From the NCBI GenBank assembly GCA_017617315.1, contig JAFZWM010000014.1, positions 1 to 64,000 of the forward strand: a stretch of DNA of 64,000 nt. Direction: 5' to 3'. The DNA is from Bacteroidaceae bacterium. GTDB lineage: Bacteria > Bacteroidota > Bacteroidia > Bacteroidales > Bacteroidaceae. A program made the position numbers and the translations under genes. The notes below the pieces were generated by a model. It made no database searches. It was not told where the DNA came from and saw only the letters and a list, made by a program, of their open reading frames with translations. Of this stretch, positions 16,820-26,531 are shown in pieces (the first letter of the stretch is position 1; each line of letters begins with the position of its first letter).

Positions 16820-17383
16820 ATGATGAGAAAAAAAGTAATTTTTTTGTTGCTGTGTGTTGCTTCCTTGGCAACAATGATGTCGTGCAGTAGCAACGACAAG
16901 AAATTATGCCGTATTCACGGAGTGATGGAGTCGTCGAGATGGAACGGCAAGCAGATTTTCCTTGTTCCGATGTTCGGTCCGCAAGATTCAGAGCATGTCG
17001 ATTCGGTTGTGATAAAAGACGGCAGTTTTGAGTTTGTGGCAGACACTACCGAGATGAAAGTAATAAGGGTTGACTATCATTTCCGTGACGGAGCGCAGGA
17101 TTTGCTTGTGGTATCTGAGCCGGGAGACGTGTATGTTAAGATTGGTGTAAGCAGCACATCGCACGGAACACCACAGAACGACTCGCTTCAGGTTTGGAAA
17201 GAGCATATAGAGCGTTTTAACAGCGAATATAATGCTTTGCGCGCGCAGGCTCACAAAAGCGGCAACGGCGACTTGTTGATGACCAGAGGAAAGGAGATAC
17301 AACGCGAGTTGAGGGAATACAATGCCCAAATGCGCGAAAACATGAAAAGCGGAGTCTTCTACGACTTTCTGAAAAACAGATAA
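16820..17383 (+). CDS. DUF4369-type lipoprotein
   Basis: About 187 residues with lipobox MMSC. The part after the lipobox resembles the DUF4369 domain found at the N-terminus of Bacteroidota thioredoxin-like proteins: CRIHGVMESSRWNGKQIFL, then VDSVVIKDGSFEF, and SEPGDVYVKIG. No thioredoxin domain follows; instead there is a charged helical tail (about 125-187). GTG at 16817 and ATGs at 16820 and 16823 are all possible starts; I use the first ATG. It lies between a terminator and a long hairpin, at the head of the DUF6057/CxxCH pair. Function unknown. Confidence 0.7.
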   Translation: MMRKKVIFLLLCVASLATMMSCSSNDKKLCRIHGVMESSRWNGKQIFLVPMFGPQDSEHVDSVVIKDGSFEFVADTTEMKVIRVDYHFRDGAQDLLVVSEPGDVYVKIGVSSTSHGTPQNDSLQVWKEHIERFNSEYNALRAQAHKSGNGDLLMTRGKEIQRELREYNAQMRENMKSGVFYDFLKNR

Positions 17384-17391
17384 TAATGACA

Positions 17392-17436
17392 GACAAGCGA
17401 TACTTCTGTCTATTCCTAAAAAAAGTATCGCTTGTC
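17392..17436. terminator. Long perfect inverted repeat before the DUF6057-like gene
   Basis: GACAAGCGATACTT (17392-17405) and AAGTATCGCTTGTC (17423-17436) form a perfect 14-bp stem with a 17-base loop. The following sequence has only a weak T-run, so it may be a processing site, an RNA stabiliser or a partial terminator. Confidence 0.6.
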
Positions 17437-17496
17437 CATCATTACAAGTTTTTGCGATTTCCTTTTTGCTGAACCTTTCTGAAAATTACTAAGTAA

Positions 17497-19344
17497 ATGA
17501 TTGCATTAAAACTATTCTTCAAGAAAAATGCAGGGCTGTTGATTACGGTTGTGTATGCTGTTGCCATATATATATGGTGGGGCGTATGCCATCAGGCCGA
17601 TTTGGCGTTTCAGGAGCAATATCAGATGTTTCTTTTCAACGGCGGATATTTTATTGAGCGTGTATCGGTTGCCGGTGGCGTGGCCGACTATATTGCCGAA
17701 TTTATTATCCAGTTTTTCTATTATCCGCGGTGGGGAGCATTGTTTTTGGTTGCCTTGTATGTGCTGCTTCAGCATGCAACATGGCTTCTGCTTAGAAGAA
17801 TATCGGGCAATGATGGCTTTCATGTCTATATGGCATCGTACATTCCTGCCGCATATCTGTTGTATGCCATGGGCGATGTGAGCGTTATGCTCTCTCTGCC
17901 TGTGTCTCTGCTGATTGCTCTTGCGGTTACGTTGCTTTATATAAGATGGCAGACTGAAAAGATGCTTTTGCGTATTGCCGTTTTTGTGCTGCTTGTTCCT
18001 TTGCTTTACTGGGGCATAGGACCTATGATGTTTCTTGCCGTCACTATTGTTGTGTGCGAGAGAATGCTTTCTTCTTCCGAAGGAATGGTGTGTAAAGGTG
18101 CAAGGGCGTTATTCATCGTTATTTATAGTCTGCTTGCGGTCTTCTGCATCTCGTACTTCTTTATGAAGCAATATGTGTGGTACGACGTGTGGTTTGGCAT
18201 AAACTACTATCGTGTGCCAATGGCAATGATGCAGAGTGTACCGTCGGTAATATACACTCTTCCGCTTGTGCTGCTGGCTGTCCTGCTTTTTGTCCACCTG
18301 TTTGGGCGAAGGCTTAACGGCGTCTGGACTTCTGTAATTATGGTTGTTGCCGTTGCCGTAATGTTCAGTCTTGCAGCAATTAAAAGCTACGACAAAGATG
18401 AGCACGAACTTGTTGAGCAAAACTATCTGCTGAGACAAGAGAAATGGGACGAGATAATCAGCCGAGCCGAGAAATATCAGGTGCACGACGCTTCGAGCGC
18501 GGTTACGGTTAATCTGGCTCTTGCAAAGAAAGGCTTGCTTGCCGACAGAATGTTCTCTTTCTACCAATGCGGCACGGATGGCCTTATAATGCCATTCGTT
18601 CGCGATTATATGACGTGCGTTTCTACTTCCGAGGCGTTCTATCAGCTTGGATTCGTAAATTCGGCATTGCGGTTTAGTTTCGACATTCAGGAATGTACGT
18701 TCAACAACCGCAAGAGCGGACGGTTTACGAAGCGCATAGTCGAGATTTACATCGTAAACGGCAGGTACGATGTGGCTCGCAAGCATATTGACAGGCTGAA
18801 ACAGACGCTTTTCTACTCATCGTGGGCAAAGGAGGCAGAGATGTTTCTTGGCAATGAGCAGAAGATAAATTTGCATCCCAAATGGGGCGCTCTGCGCAAA
18901 AAACGTTTCAAGAGCGACTTCTTCTACAATATAAACGAACTCGACAAGATGTTGGGTCTGCTCTATATGAACAATCGCGACAACCGCATGGCTCTCGACT
19001 ATTTCTTGGCTTCGCTATTGCTGAAGGGCGACTTGCAGCAGTTTTGCGGATATCTGCCAGGATTGGCAAGCGACCTTAACGGCTATCTGGCACGACACTA
19101 TCAGGAAGCGTTCGCAATGTTCTGGGGCAATAGCCACAGCAGTTTCGATGGTGTGCCCGTGCCGATTAGCGGGCAGGTGGTGCAGGATATGCAGAGATTC
19201 GTTCAGGCAACGGCGCAGCACGGCGGTTATTCGGGAACGGACGCTTATCTGCAACACACATATTGGGCTTATTACATGAAGATGATGGAGCAGTCGGCAA
19301 ACAATGTCGATGCCGAGAGTGGTGCTTCCACTCTTAAACACTAA
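17497..19344 (+). CDS. DUF6057-like polytopic membrane protein, copy 1
   Basis: 615 residues. About nine hydrophobic segments occupy the first ~310 residues. A soluble, helical, TPR-like domain fills the rest, beginning at YLLRQEKWDEIISRAEKY. Features shared with the other three copies: QFFYYP near residue 76, a QEA motif late in the protein (HYQEAFAMFWG) and a C-terminal TYWAY. I recall this family as DUF6057 but cannot check. No catalytic signature is visible. It starts 15 bases before the CxxCH lipoprotein gene, so the two products probably work together. It is the tail of the first SusCD locus, behind two hairpins. Confidence 0.75.
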   Translation: MIALKLFFKKNAGLLITVVYAVAIYIWWGVCHQADLAFQEQYQMFLFNGGYFIERVSVAGGVADYIAEFIIQFFYYPRWGALFLVALYVLLQHATWLLLRRISGNDGFHVYMASYIPAAYLLYAMGDVSVMLSLPVSLLIALAVTLLYIRWQTEKMLLRIAVFVLLVPLLYWGIGPMMFLAVTIVVCERMLSSSEGMVCKGARALFIVIYSLLAVFCISYFFMKQYVWYDVWFGINYYRVPMAMMQSVPSVIYTLPLVLLAVLLFVHLFGRRLNGVWTSVIMVVAVAVMFSLAAIKSYDKDEHELVEQNYLLRQEKWDEIISRAEKYQVHDASSAVTVNLALAKKGLLADRMFSFYQCGTDGLIMPFVRDYMTCVSTSEAFYQLGFVNSALRFSFDIQECTFNNRKSGRFTKRIVEIYIVNGRYDVARKHIDRLKQTLFYSSWAKEAEMFLGNEQKINLHPKWGALRKKRFKSDFFYNINELDKMLGLLYMNNRDNRMALDYFLASLLLKGDLQQFCGYLPGLASDLNGYLARHYQEAFAMFWGNSHSSFDGVPVPISGQVVQDMQRFVQATAQHGGYSGTDAYLQHTYWAYYMKMMEQSANNVDAESGASTLKH

Positions 19345-19359
19345 AGACTTTTTTGGATT

Positions 19360-20826
19360 ATGAAGAATTTTGTAACCTGTATATTCGCTTTTCTGCTCGT
19401 TGTCGCGTGTTCGTCTACTCCGAAAGACGTTATGCTGGTAGATGCCATGCCCGACATCTACCCCGATTATATTGGCGTGACTATTCCTGCAGGCATCGCC
19501 CCGATGAATTTCAATTGCGCCGATGCCGATGTAGAGTGCGTTGATGTGGTTGTGACAGGTAGCAAGGGCGGAAGTCTGCATACAAACGGCGACTATGCCG
19601 ATTTTGATGTAGACGACTGGCACGCTATAACCGAGCAGAACAAAGGAGGCGAACTGACTTTTACCGTGTGCATGAAACGAAACGGCAGATGGACGCAATA
19701 TAACGACTTTAAGATGTTTGTAAGCAATTATCCGCTTGATGACTATGGACTTACATATCGGAAAATAGCCCCCGGCTACGAGGTGTATTGCAAAATCGGA
19801 AACTATCAGCGCAATATTCACAACTTCGACGAAGAGCCGATAATAGAGAATACTGCCGTTCAGGGGCAATGTATGAGTTGTCACACAGCCAACCAGACTA
19901 ACCCTGATCAATTCTTCTTTCATCTGAGGGGAAAGCATGGCTGCACACTTATTCAGCGAGGCGGAAAGCATGTGTGGTATAATGCCAAGACCGATTCAAC
20001 CATAGCCAATCCTTCATACGGCTATTGGCATCCGTCGGGCAGATATTGCTGCTTTTCGGTAAACAAGATTCACCAATGCTTCTTTACGGGAAACAAGGCG
20101 ATGATTGAGGTCTTCGATACCGCATCGGATTTGGTTGTGCTCGATGTTGAGACGAATCAGTTAATCTTGTCGCCCTTGTTGCAGGGCAGCGAGAGTTTCG
20201 AGACATATCCCGTTTTCTCGCCAGACGGCAGGACGATGTATTTCTGCGTATCAAAGGCTTATGACATGCCGCGCGAGTACGACAAGGCAAAATACAACTT
20301 GTGCAAAATATCTTTCGACCCCGAAAAAGGCGTTTTTGGCAACAAGGTCGATACCGTGATAAATGCCGAGAAGATGAACAAGAGCGTAACCTTTCCACGT
20401 CCTTCTTACGACGGAAAGTATCTGATGTATTGTTTGAGCGATTTCGGCAACTTTCCGATAAACCATGCAGAGGCCGACCTGTGGATGCTCGATTTGAGAA
20501 CAAACGGGAGTATCGAACTGAAGAACGCTAATTCTCCGCAGTCAGAGAGTTATCACAACTGGAGTTCAAATTCGCATTGGTTTGTAACGGCAAGCCGACG
20601 CGAGGACACTCTTTACGGCTTGCTATACATTGCGAGCATCGACGACAACGGCAACGCAACCAAGCCGTTTCTTCTGCCGCAGCGTAATCCGCAGAAGTTC
20701 TATCATGAGTCTCTGTTCAGTTATAATGTGCCAGATTTTACTAAATCGCATGTCGATTTTGATGCCAGAAAAGCCTACGACGAAGTTTATTCAGATAAGA
20801 GACAAAGAGTTACTATAAAAAATTAA
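19360..20826 (+). CDS. CxxCH beta-propeller (PD40/TolB-like) lipoprotein, copy 1
   Basis: 488 residues. Lipobox VVAC (Cys17). An N-terminal beta domain contains the family motif PDYIGVTIPAGIAPMNF. A haem-type motif CMSCH is at 171-175. TolB/PD40-like propeller blades follow, such as YPVFSPDGRTMYFC and RPSYDGKYLMYC. Invariant histidines also occur in YWHPSG and INHAEADLW. If haem is attached, this is a surface or periplasmic c-type cytochrome fused to a propeller; attachment is inference. It follows the DUF6057-like gene by 15 bases. Confidence 0.78.
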   Translation: MKNFVTCIFAFLLVVACSSTPKDVMLVDAMPDIYPDYIGVTIPAGIAPMNFNCADADVECVDVVVTGSKGGSLHTNGDYADFDVDDWHAITEQNKGGELTFTVCMKRNGRWTQYNDFKMFVSNYPLDDYGLTYRKIAPGYEVYCKIGNYQRNIHNFDEEPIIENTAVQGQCMSCHTANQTNPDQFFFHLRGKHGCTLIQRGGKHVWYNAKTDSTIANPSYGYWHPSGRYCCFSVNKIHQCFFTGNKAMIEVFDTASDLVVLDVETNQLILSPLLQGSESFETYPVFSPDGRTMYFCVSKAYDMPREYDKAKYNLCKISFDPEKGVFGNKVDTVINAEKMNKSVTFPRPSYDGKYLMYCLSDFGNFPINHAEADLWMLDLRTNGSIELKNANSPQSESYHNWSSNSHWFVTASRREDTLYGLLYIASIDDNGNATKPFLLPQRNPQKFYHESLFSYNVPDFTKSHVDFDARKAYDEVYSDKRQRVTIKN

Positions 20827-20850
20827 AGTGCGACTGATATATAATTAAGG

Positions 20851-20900
20851 GTGCATGTTCGGGCTTTGTTCGAGATTCGTTCGAGATGCATTCGGGATTA
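20851..20900. repeat. Short degenerate 11-bp repeat array
   Basis: Four units with 11-bp period ending in TTCG: GTGCATGTTCG, GGCTTTGTTCG, AGATTCGTTCG and AGATGCATTCG (20851-20894). Period and partial sequence agree with the larger arrays at 1-330 and 50249-50467. It lies just after the first SusCD locus. Confidence 0.65.
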
Positions 20901-20938
20901 AGTTTTGCTGAATCGGGGTGCTGATTCATCAGAACCTA

Positions 20939-20979
20939 TAACTTTGCGTGTGTAAAATGCAAAGCGTACTTTGCATTTT
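20939..20979 (+). promoter_or_regulatory. -7-like box followed by perfect hairpin
   Basis: TAACTTTG (20939-20946) is a consensus -7 box. Directly after it, AAAATGCAAAG (20954-20964) pairs with CTTTGCATTTT (20969-20979) with a 4-base loop. It could be an operator, or a terminator for the preceding operon. Confidence 0.45.
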
Positions 20980-21065
20980 GTAGATAAAAAGTGTTAAATT
21001 TTCTTAAATTAGAATTTGTATCAAAAAAAGATAAAAAAATATCATTTTTTGATGTACGATATTTT

Positions 21066-21073
21066 TATTTTTG
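21066..21073 (+). promoter_or_regulatory. -7 box of the second susC operon
   Basis: TATTTTTG at 21066-21073, followed by GCGAAAGAAGTAAAA, which matches the sequence after the -7 box of the first susC operon. A TTTG at 21048-21051 is closer than ideal (14 bases). Confidence 0.6.
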
Positions 21074-21084
21074 CGAAAGAAGTA

Positions 21085-21318
21085 AAAAAGAAAAGCCATT
21101 ACTTTAATAACCTAACATGAGTTTAACTTCGAATAGGTGAGAAAGAGAAAACGCAACTTTTTAAACCTAACACGAGATTAACCCCCCAAAGGTGATAAAG
21201 AATAGCCGTTAGTTTAATAACCAGAGAAATAACAAAAAGGTTAAAACCCTTTAATTTAATATCCTAACAAGAGATTAACAAAAGGTTAAAAAACCTTTAA
21301 TTTAGTACAACAGTATAT
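21085..21318 (+). repeat. Expanded leader of the second susC with 55-bp repeats
   Basis: The consensus CCTAACANGAGATTAAC occurs at 21111-21127, 21166-21182 and 21263-21279, with a degenerate copy near 21221. Spacings are 55, 55 and 42 bases. Between copies lie AAAGG/CCTTT hairpins, for example 21236-21252 and 21282-21298. The first susC leader (10089-10174) has the same two ends and only one unit, so this leader seems to have grown by internal duplication. Confidence 0.75.
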
Positions 21319-24300
21319 ATGGATTTAATTACTAGAAAACAAGCGCTAATGGCAGGGGCATGCATTGCTTTCCTGTTGGGCGGTACTCCTGTGCAAGTAT
21401 TCGCCTCTGATGCTGCAACACCTGTTGAAGCAAGCGCACCGACACAGAAAGTCGTAGGAACAGTAGTTGATCAGAGTGGCGATCCAATTATCGGCGCAAA
21501 CGTGCTGGTAAAGGGTACGCGAAATGGTACAATTACAGATTTTGACGGACGCTTTACTATTGAAGCACCACATGGAGCAATCTTGGTTGTCTCTTACATT
21601 GGCTATGTTCAGCAGGAAGTGAAAGTTACAGGCGACAAGTTGACAATTCAGCTCGCTGAGGACTCTAAGAGTCTCGAGGAGGTTGTTGTTGTTGGTTACG
21701 GTACGATGAAGAAAAAACTGGTTACCGGCGCTACTGTTCAGGTAAAGGGTGATGACATCGCCAAGTTGAACACAACTAATGCACTCGAGGCTATGCAGAG
21801 CCAGACTCCGGGTGTGCAGATTACACAGTCTTCTTCACAGCCGGGTAAGGGATATAAGGTTTATATCCGTGGTGTCGGAACTACAGGTGATAGTGCTCCT
21901 CTTTACGTTATTGACGGTGTAGCAGGTGGTAACCTCGATGGTATCAACCCTAACGATATCGAGAGTATCGATATCTTGAAGGATGCCGCTTCTGCAGCAA
22001 TCTACGGTTCTCGTGCTGCCAACGGCGTTATCCTCGTTACAACAAAGCAGGGTAAGGCTGGTAAGTTGGAAATCACATATAACGGTGCTATGGGTTGGTC
22101 TAACGCCTACAAGCGTCCACAGCTTCTTAATGCTCAGCAGTATATGGCAATCTTTAGCGAGTACAATCTTAACGCTTCTGGCGATGCAATCGATTGGAGT
22201 GCTTATATCCCTCAGGATATAATCACTAAGGTACAGAGTGGTTGGACTGGTACTGACTGGTGGGGCAAATTCGAGAACAAGAACGCCATGCAGCAGAATC
22301 ATTCTGTAACAGTTACAGGTGGTTCTAACCGTTCTAAGTTTGCAATGTCTTACACCTATACTGATAATGAAGGTATCATGGGTGCAGACAAGGCTTCTTT
22401 CTATAATCGTCATACAATCCGTATCAACAGCGACCATGTACTCTTGAGAGTTAAGGATTTCGATGCTATCACAGTTGGTGAAAACATATCTATTGGCTAT
22501 AGCAGGAATCACGACTTGGCTGAGGATGGTATGTACTGGAGCTATATACATAGCTTGTTGCAGACAACTCCTGTTTTGCCACAGTATGCAGAGAACGGCG
22601 ATATTTATAATTATCAAGACATAAACGGTAATGTTACTTATGGTAAGGGCTGGAACCCATCTATGTTCTACAACCCATGGGAGAACCTTTCAACTGGTGG
22701 TTGGAACTCTATGACAGAGAGCCGCAGCATCAATACCAGCGCTACTGCTTTCTTGGTTATCCAGCCAATCAAGGGATTGAAATTACGTTCACAGTTCAAC
22801 TATAACTGGGGTTCAGGCGCATACCGCGGCTATAATGAGCCACGTGCTGCCGGTGAGGGTACAAATGTATCAAAGGTATATAGCGTAAGCCAGAATGCTT
22901 GGTTGAACTCTAATTTCTCTATTGAGAATACCATTACTTATGATCTCCCTGTAATTAATGGTCATAAGATTGGTGCAATGGTTGGTCAGTCTTTCCAGAG
23001 TACAGGTTGGAGCACTAATATAGGTGGTTCTAATAGTGTTGCTTATGGAAGCCAGCTCGCAACTCTGAAGGGTTGGGATACTGCTTACCTCTCAAATGTA
23101 AAATTGGCAGATGTAACTGTTGCTTCTCTTACAGGTAAACCTAATGATGAAGAGTATCTTGCTTCTTGGTTCGGTCGTTTGAACTGGGACTGGAAAGAGA
23201 CATATATGGCTACTGTTACTTTGCGTACTGATGGTTCAAGTATCTTTGCCGACGGTCATCGTTGGGGTACATTCCCATCTGTATCTGCAGGTTGGGTAAT
23301 GAGTAACGAAAACTTTATGGAGAGCACAAAGAACTGGTTGGATTTCTTGAAGATTCGTGCTTCTTGGGGTCAGAACGGTAATAACCGAATCCCTAAATAT
23401 CAGTATCTTGCTACTATTGCTCTGTCTGGAGAGTATAACGATAGCGGTTACAAGTTCGGTTCTGATATGTTAACTTCTACAAGCGGTATTCCTAATGTCG
23501 GTGCTTACGCAAACATCGTACCTAATTATGATTTGACTTGGGAAACATCAGAGCAGCTCGACTTAGGTTTTGATGCCCGTTTCCTTGACAGCCGTTTGGG
23601 TGTAAACTTCGACTGGTATAAGAAGACAACTAAGGACTGGTTGATTGTCGGCCGCAGAATAGGTATTCAGGGTACAAGCCCTGCTTATGTAAATGGTGGT
23701 GACGTTGAGAATACAGGTATTGAACTTGCTCTTACTTGGAACGACAAGATTGGTAAAGACTTTAACTACAACGTTGGTGTTAACCTTGCTACCAACAAGA
23801 ACAAGGTTACACGTATCGACAATGAGAACCGCTATGTAGCTGGTACAGGAAATCTTCTTTCACAGGGTACAGACTATGTGTCTCGTGCAGAGGAAGGCTA
23901 TGCAATTGGTTACTTCTATGGTATGTCATATAGTGGTATCTGGCAGAATCAGGAGCAGATCGAAGCAGCACGTCAGGCTGGTAAGGCAGTTCTTGATGAT
24001 GCACAGCCTGGTGACTGCATCTGGGACGACTGGAACGGTGATGGTGTAATCGTTGGTAAGGGAGAAGGTGCTGGTACAGATAAGCACGAGATAGGTAATC
24101 CTAACCCTGATGTTATGCTTGGTATCAACCTCGGTTGTTCATGGAAGGGATTCGACTTTTCTGTTAACGGTGCAGGTGCATTCGGTCATCAGATTATGCG
24201 TTCTTACCGTTCATTCGGTGATGACCCTGATGAGAACTACGACACCACAATCTTTAACCGTTGGCATGGTGAGGGCACATCAAATTCTGTGCCACGTATC

Positions 24301-24600
24301 TCAGGTAATGGTCATGCTAATACTGTTTGGATTTCTACACGTTATATGGAAGATGCAGACTACTTCAAGATTAAGGCTGTAACTCTTGGTTACGACTTCA
24401 AGCACATCTGGAAGTCTTGTCCATTCCAGCAGCTCCGTCTTTATGTTCAGGCTCAGAACCTCTACACATTTACTGGTTATACAGGTCTCGATCCTGAGGT
24501 TGGTAGTGCCGGTGGTGGTAGCTCTTGGGAGTCAGGCATTGACCTTGGTCTTTACCCAACTGCCCGTACATATATGGTAGGTGCAAGTATTAAATTCTAA
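21319..24600 (+). CDS. susC: SusC/RagA-type TonB-dependent receptor, second locus
   Basis: 1093 residues with the same architecture as the first SusC: signal peptide (1-29), CarboxypepD_reg-like domain, EEVVVVGYG, plug (YVIDGVAGG, AANGVILVTTKQGKAGK) and barrel ending GASIKF. The first ~140 residues are almost identical to SusC at 10175 and then diverge, so the barrel and presumably the glycan differ. The stop is 13 bases before the ATG of its susD. Substrate not readable; no glycoside hydrolase accompanies this pair. Confidence 0.95.
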   Translation: MDLITRKQALMAGACIAFLLGGTPVQVFASDAATPVEASAPTQKVVGTVVDQSGDPIIGANVLVKGTRNGTITDFDGRFTIEAPHGAILVVSYIGYVQQEVKVTGDKLTIQLAEDSKSLEEVVVVGYGTMKKKLVTGATVQVKGDDIAKLNTTNALEAMQSQTPGVQITQSSSQPGKGYKVYIRGVGTTGDSAPLYVIDGVAGGNLDGINPNDIESIDILKDAASAAIYGSRAANGVILVTTKQGKAGKLEITYNGAMGWSNAYKRPQLLNAQQYMAIFSEYNLNASGDAIDWSAYIPQDIITKVQSGWTGTDWWGKFENKNAMQQNHSVTVTGGSNRSKFAMSYTYTDNEGIMGADKASFYNRHTIRINSDHVLLRVKDFDAITVGENISIGYSRNHDLAEDGMYWSYIHSLLQTTPVLPQYAENGDIYNYQDINGNVTYGKGWNPSMFYNPWENLSTGGWNSMTESRSINTSATAFLVIQPIKGLKLRSQFNYNWGSGAYRGYNEPRAAGEGTNVSKVYSVSQNAWLNSNFSIENTITYDLPVINGHKIGAMVGQSFQSTGWSTNIGGSNSVAYGSQLATLKGWDTAYLSNVKLADVTVASLTGKPNDEEYLASWFGRLNWDWKETYMATVTLRTDGSSIFADGHRWGTFPSVSAGWVMSNENFMESTKNWLDFLKIRASWGQNGNNRIPKYQYLATIALSGEYNDSGYKFGSDMLTSTSGIPNVGAYANIVPNYDLTWETSEQLDLGFDARFLDSRLGVNFDWYKKTTKDWLIVGRRIGIQGTSPAYVNGGDVENTGIELALTWNDKIGKDFNYNVGVNLATNKNKVTRIDNENRYVAGTGNLLSQGTDYVSRAEEGYAIGYFYGMSYSGIWQNQEQIEAARQAGKAVLDDAQPGDCIWDDWNGDGVIVGKGEGAGTDKHEIGNPNPDVMLGINLGCSWKGFDFSVNGAGAFGHQIMRSYRSFGDDPDENYDTTIFNRWHGEGTSNSVPRISGNGHANTVWISTRYMEDADYFKIKAVTLGYDFKHIWKSCPFQQLRLYVQAQNLYTFTGYTGLDPEVGSAGGGSSWESGIDLGLYPTARTYMVGASIKF

Positions 24601-24613
24601 TTTGACAATTTGT

Positions 24614-26512
24614 ATGAAAAAATATATTTTATCAGCATTAGTTGTTGGTTCAGCAACTTTGTTCACATCCTGTAACGATATGCTGGACACAGATCCGCGT
24701 CCTACAGAGATGACTGCAGCTACATTCCCGGGTAAGCCTGCGGATGTAGAAGCCTTGAATGCTGCTACCTACAGTATCATGAATACTATGGGTGGCGGAG
24801 ATCAGAGTCAGTTATTGAATAACCCTTACTACTGGTGGTCACTTATGTCTGACGATTGCTACGGCAGTGGCGGTCTTCAGGACTATGTGGCAAAGTCTCT
24901 GCATCATTTTACAATGTCTGATCCAAATCAGTACGAATACGACTGGAATCTCCTTTATGCCGGTGTTGGACGCGCAAACACCATGATTGAGACCATTGAT
25001 AACGTGCCTTGGACTGAGGATCAGATGGCACAGCGTAACCAGCTTATTGGTGAGGCATTCTTTATGCGTGGCTTCTATACTCTGCTTCTTACTCAGATGT
25101 ATGGTGATATTCCTTTGATTACATCAACCACCATTACTGCGGAGTCTTATGAAGAGAAGAGTGCCGAGGAACTTGTCTATCCTCAGATTTTTTCAGACTT
25201 TATTTCTGCAAAGAATCTTATGAAGCCAGGTAGAGCCAATGGCTCTGGTCATGCAGACAGGTATTGTGCAGAGTCATTCCTTGCACGTGCTTATATGTTC
25301 TGGGCTGGTTTCTACAAGCATATAGGTGAACTTGCAACAGGTGATGCAACAGCCACTCTCGTTGAACAGGAAGGTTGCAGTGGTGGTACTCTTTCAAAGG
25401 CAGACGTTGTTGCTGGTCTTAGAGATATAGTTGACAAGGGCGGTTATAAGCTTTGCGAGGATTTCCGTTCACTCTGGCAGTATTCTAACAGTCTTCTTTG
25501 GGATGAGGCACATGACGGTGTTGGTCATGCTTATAGCTTCATTGCCGATATGAAGCGTGAGAACTGCTTCGACCAGCCTGGCATGGGTAATGGTAATACC
25601 GAGGAGATTTTCCAGATTCAGTTTATGAATGCTTCAAGTTGGAGCCTCACTATGGATTACAATAACCAGCGTATGTATACTAACTATCTGTCATGTTTCT
25701 GGGGACTTCGTAATGGTGCATCTAACCAGAACGGTGACCGTAATCTGACTTATCCGTTCAACCAGGGTTGGGGACAGGGTACTCCTTCATGTAATATCTG
25801 GGATGACTGGACAGCAGAAGAGAATAACAAGGGTTATACAGACAAGCGTAAGAAGGCTTCTTTGATTGACCTTGACCATGAGCTTGCAAGTTATACCTAC
25901 GAGAAGGACGACTGCGAGGAGTCTGGTTATTCTGTCAAGAAGTACGCCGATGTAAACCTCGATGCTTGTGGTGCTAACAATGATACATGGTGGTCAATGT
26001 GCGAAGGTTATACTGACCCAGGTTCGCTCGGCAACAAGATGCAGGGTGACCACTTCGAGGACTTCTATCTGATGCGTTATGCTGATGTTCTTCTGATGCT
26101 TACTGAGCTTACAGGCGATGCACAGTACATGAATCAGGTTCAGAGACGTGCTGGTGTTCCTGAGACTCCTTACTCATTGAAGGCTGTTCAGAACGAGCGT
26201 CGCTGGGAGTTTGCATTCGAGGGACTTCGTTTCAACGATATGCGTCGTTGGACAGGTAAGGGTTGCTCAAACAGCGATTATGCTCCTACTGCTCTTCAGG
26301 CTCAGGATGGTAAGCAGGTTGTATGCCTCGGACAGAAGGGTAACAGAGTGTCTATGAAACACATGACATGTTCATGGACTGAGCGTTACAAGGCTACCGA
26401 TGGTTTCCTGCCTAAGCCTCAGAACCAGATATCATTGCATAATGGTGGCTTGAAGCAGAATGCGGGTTGGGATGTTTCTGATGCCTCTGCCCTATATAAA
26501 GCTCTTTATTAA
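24614..26512 (+). CDS. susD: SusD-like surface lipoprotein, second locus
   Basis: 632 residues from the ATG at 24614, which begins a lipoprotein signal with lipobox LFTSC. Acidic residues follow the cysteine (CNDMLDTD), as in surface-exported Bacteroidota lipoproteins. The SusD C-terminal signature is ERRWEFAFEGLRFNDMRRW (from about residue 529). It should cap the adjacent SusC and bind its oligosaccharide. It is about 50 residues longer than the first SusD. Confidence 0.93.
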   Translation: MKKYILSALVVGSATLFTSCNDMLDTDPRPTEMTAATFPGKPADVEALNAATYSIMNTMGGGDQSQLLNNPYYWWSLMSDDCYGSGGLQDYVAKSLHHFTMSDPNQYEYDWNLLYAGVGRANTMIETIDNVPWTEDQMAQRNQLIGEAFFMRGFYTLLLTQMYGDIPLITSTTITAESYEEKSAEELVYPQIFSDFISAKNLMKPGRANGSGHADRYCAESFLARAYMFWAGFYKHIGELATGDATATLVEQEGCSGGTLSKADVVAGLRDIVDKGGYKLCEDFRSLWQYSNSLLWDEAHDGVGHAYSFIADMKRENCFDQPGMGNGNTEEIFQIQFMNASSWSLTMDYNNQRMYTNYLSCFWGLRNGASNQNGDRNLTYPFNQGWGQGTPSCNIWDDWTAEENNKGYTDKRKKASLIDLDHELASYTYEKDDCEESGYSVKKYADVNLDACGANNDTWWSMCEGYTDPGSLGNKMQGDHFEDFYLMRYADVLLMLTELTGDAQYMNQVQRRAGVPETPYSLKAVQNERRWEFAFEGLRFNDMRRWTGKGCSNSDYAPTALQAQDGKQVVCLGQKGNRVSMKHMTCSWTERYKATDGFLPKPQNQISLHNGGLKQNAGWDVSDASALYKALY

Positions 26513-26531
26513 TGTTTAATAAGAAAAGAAT

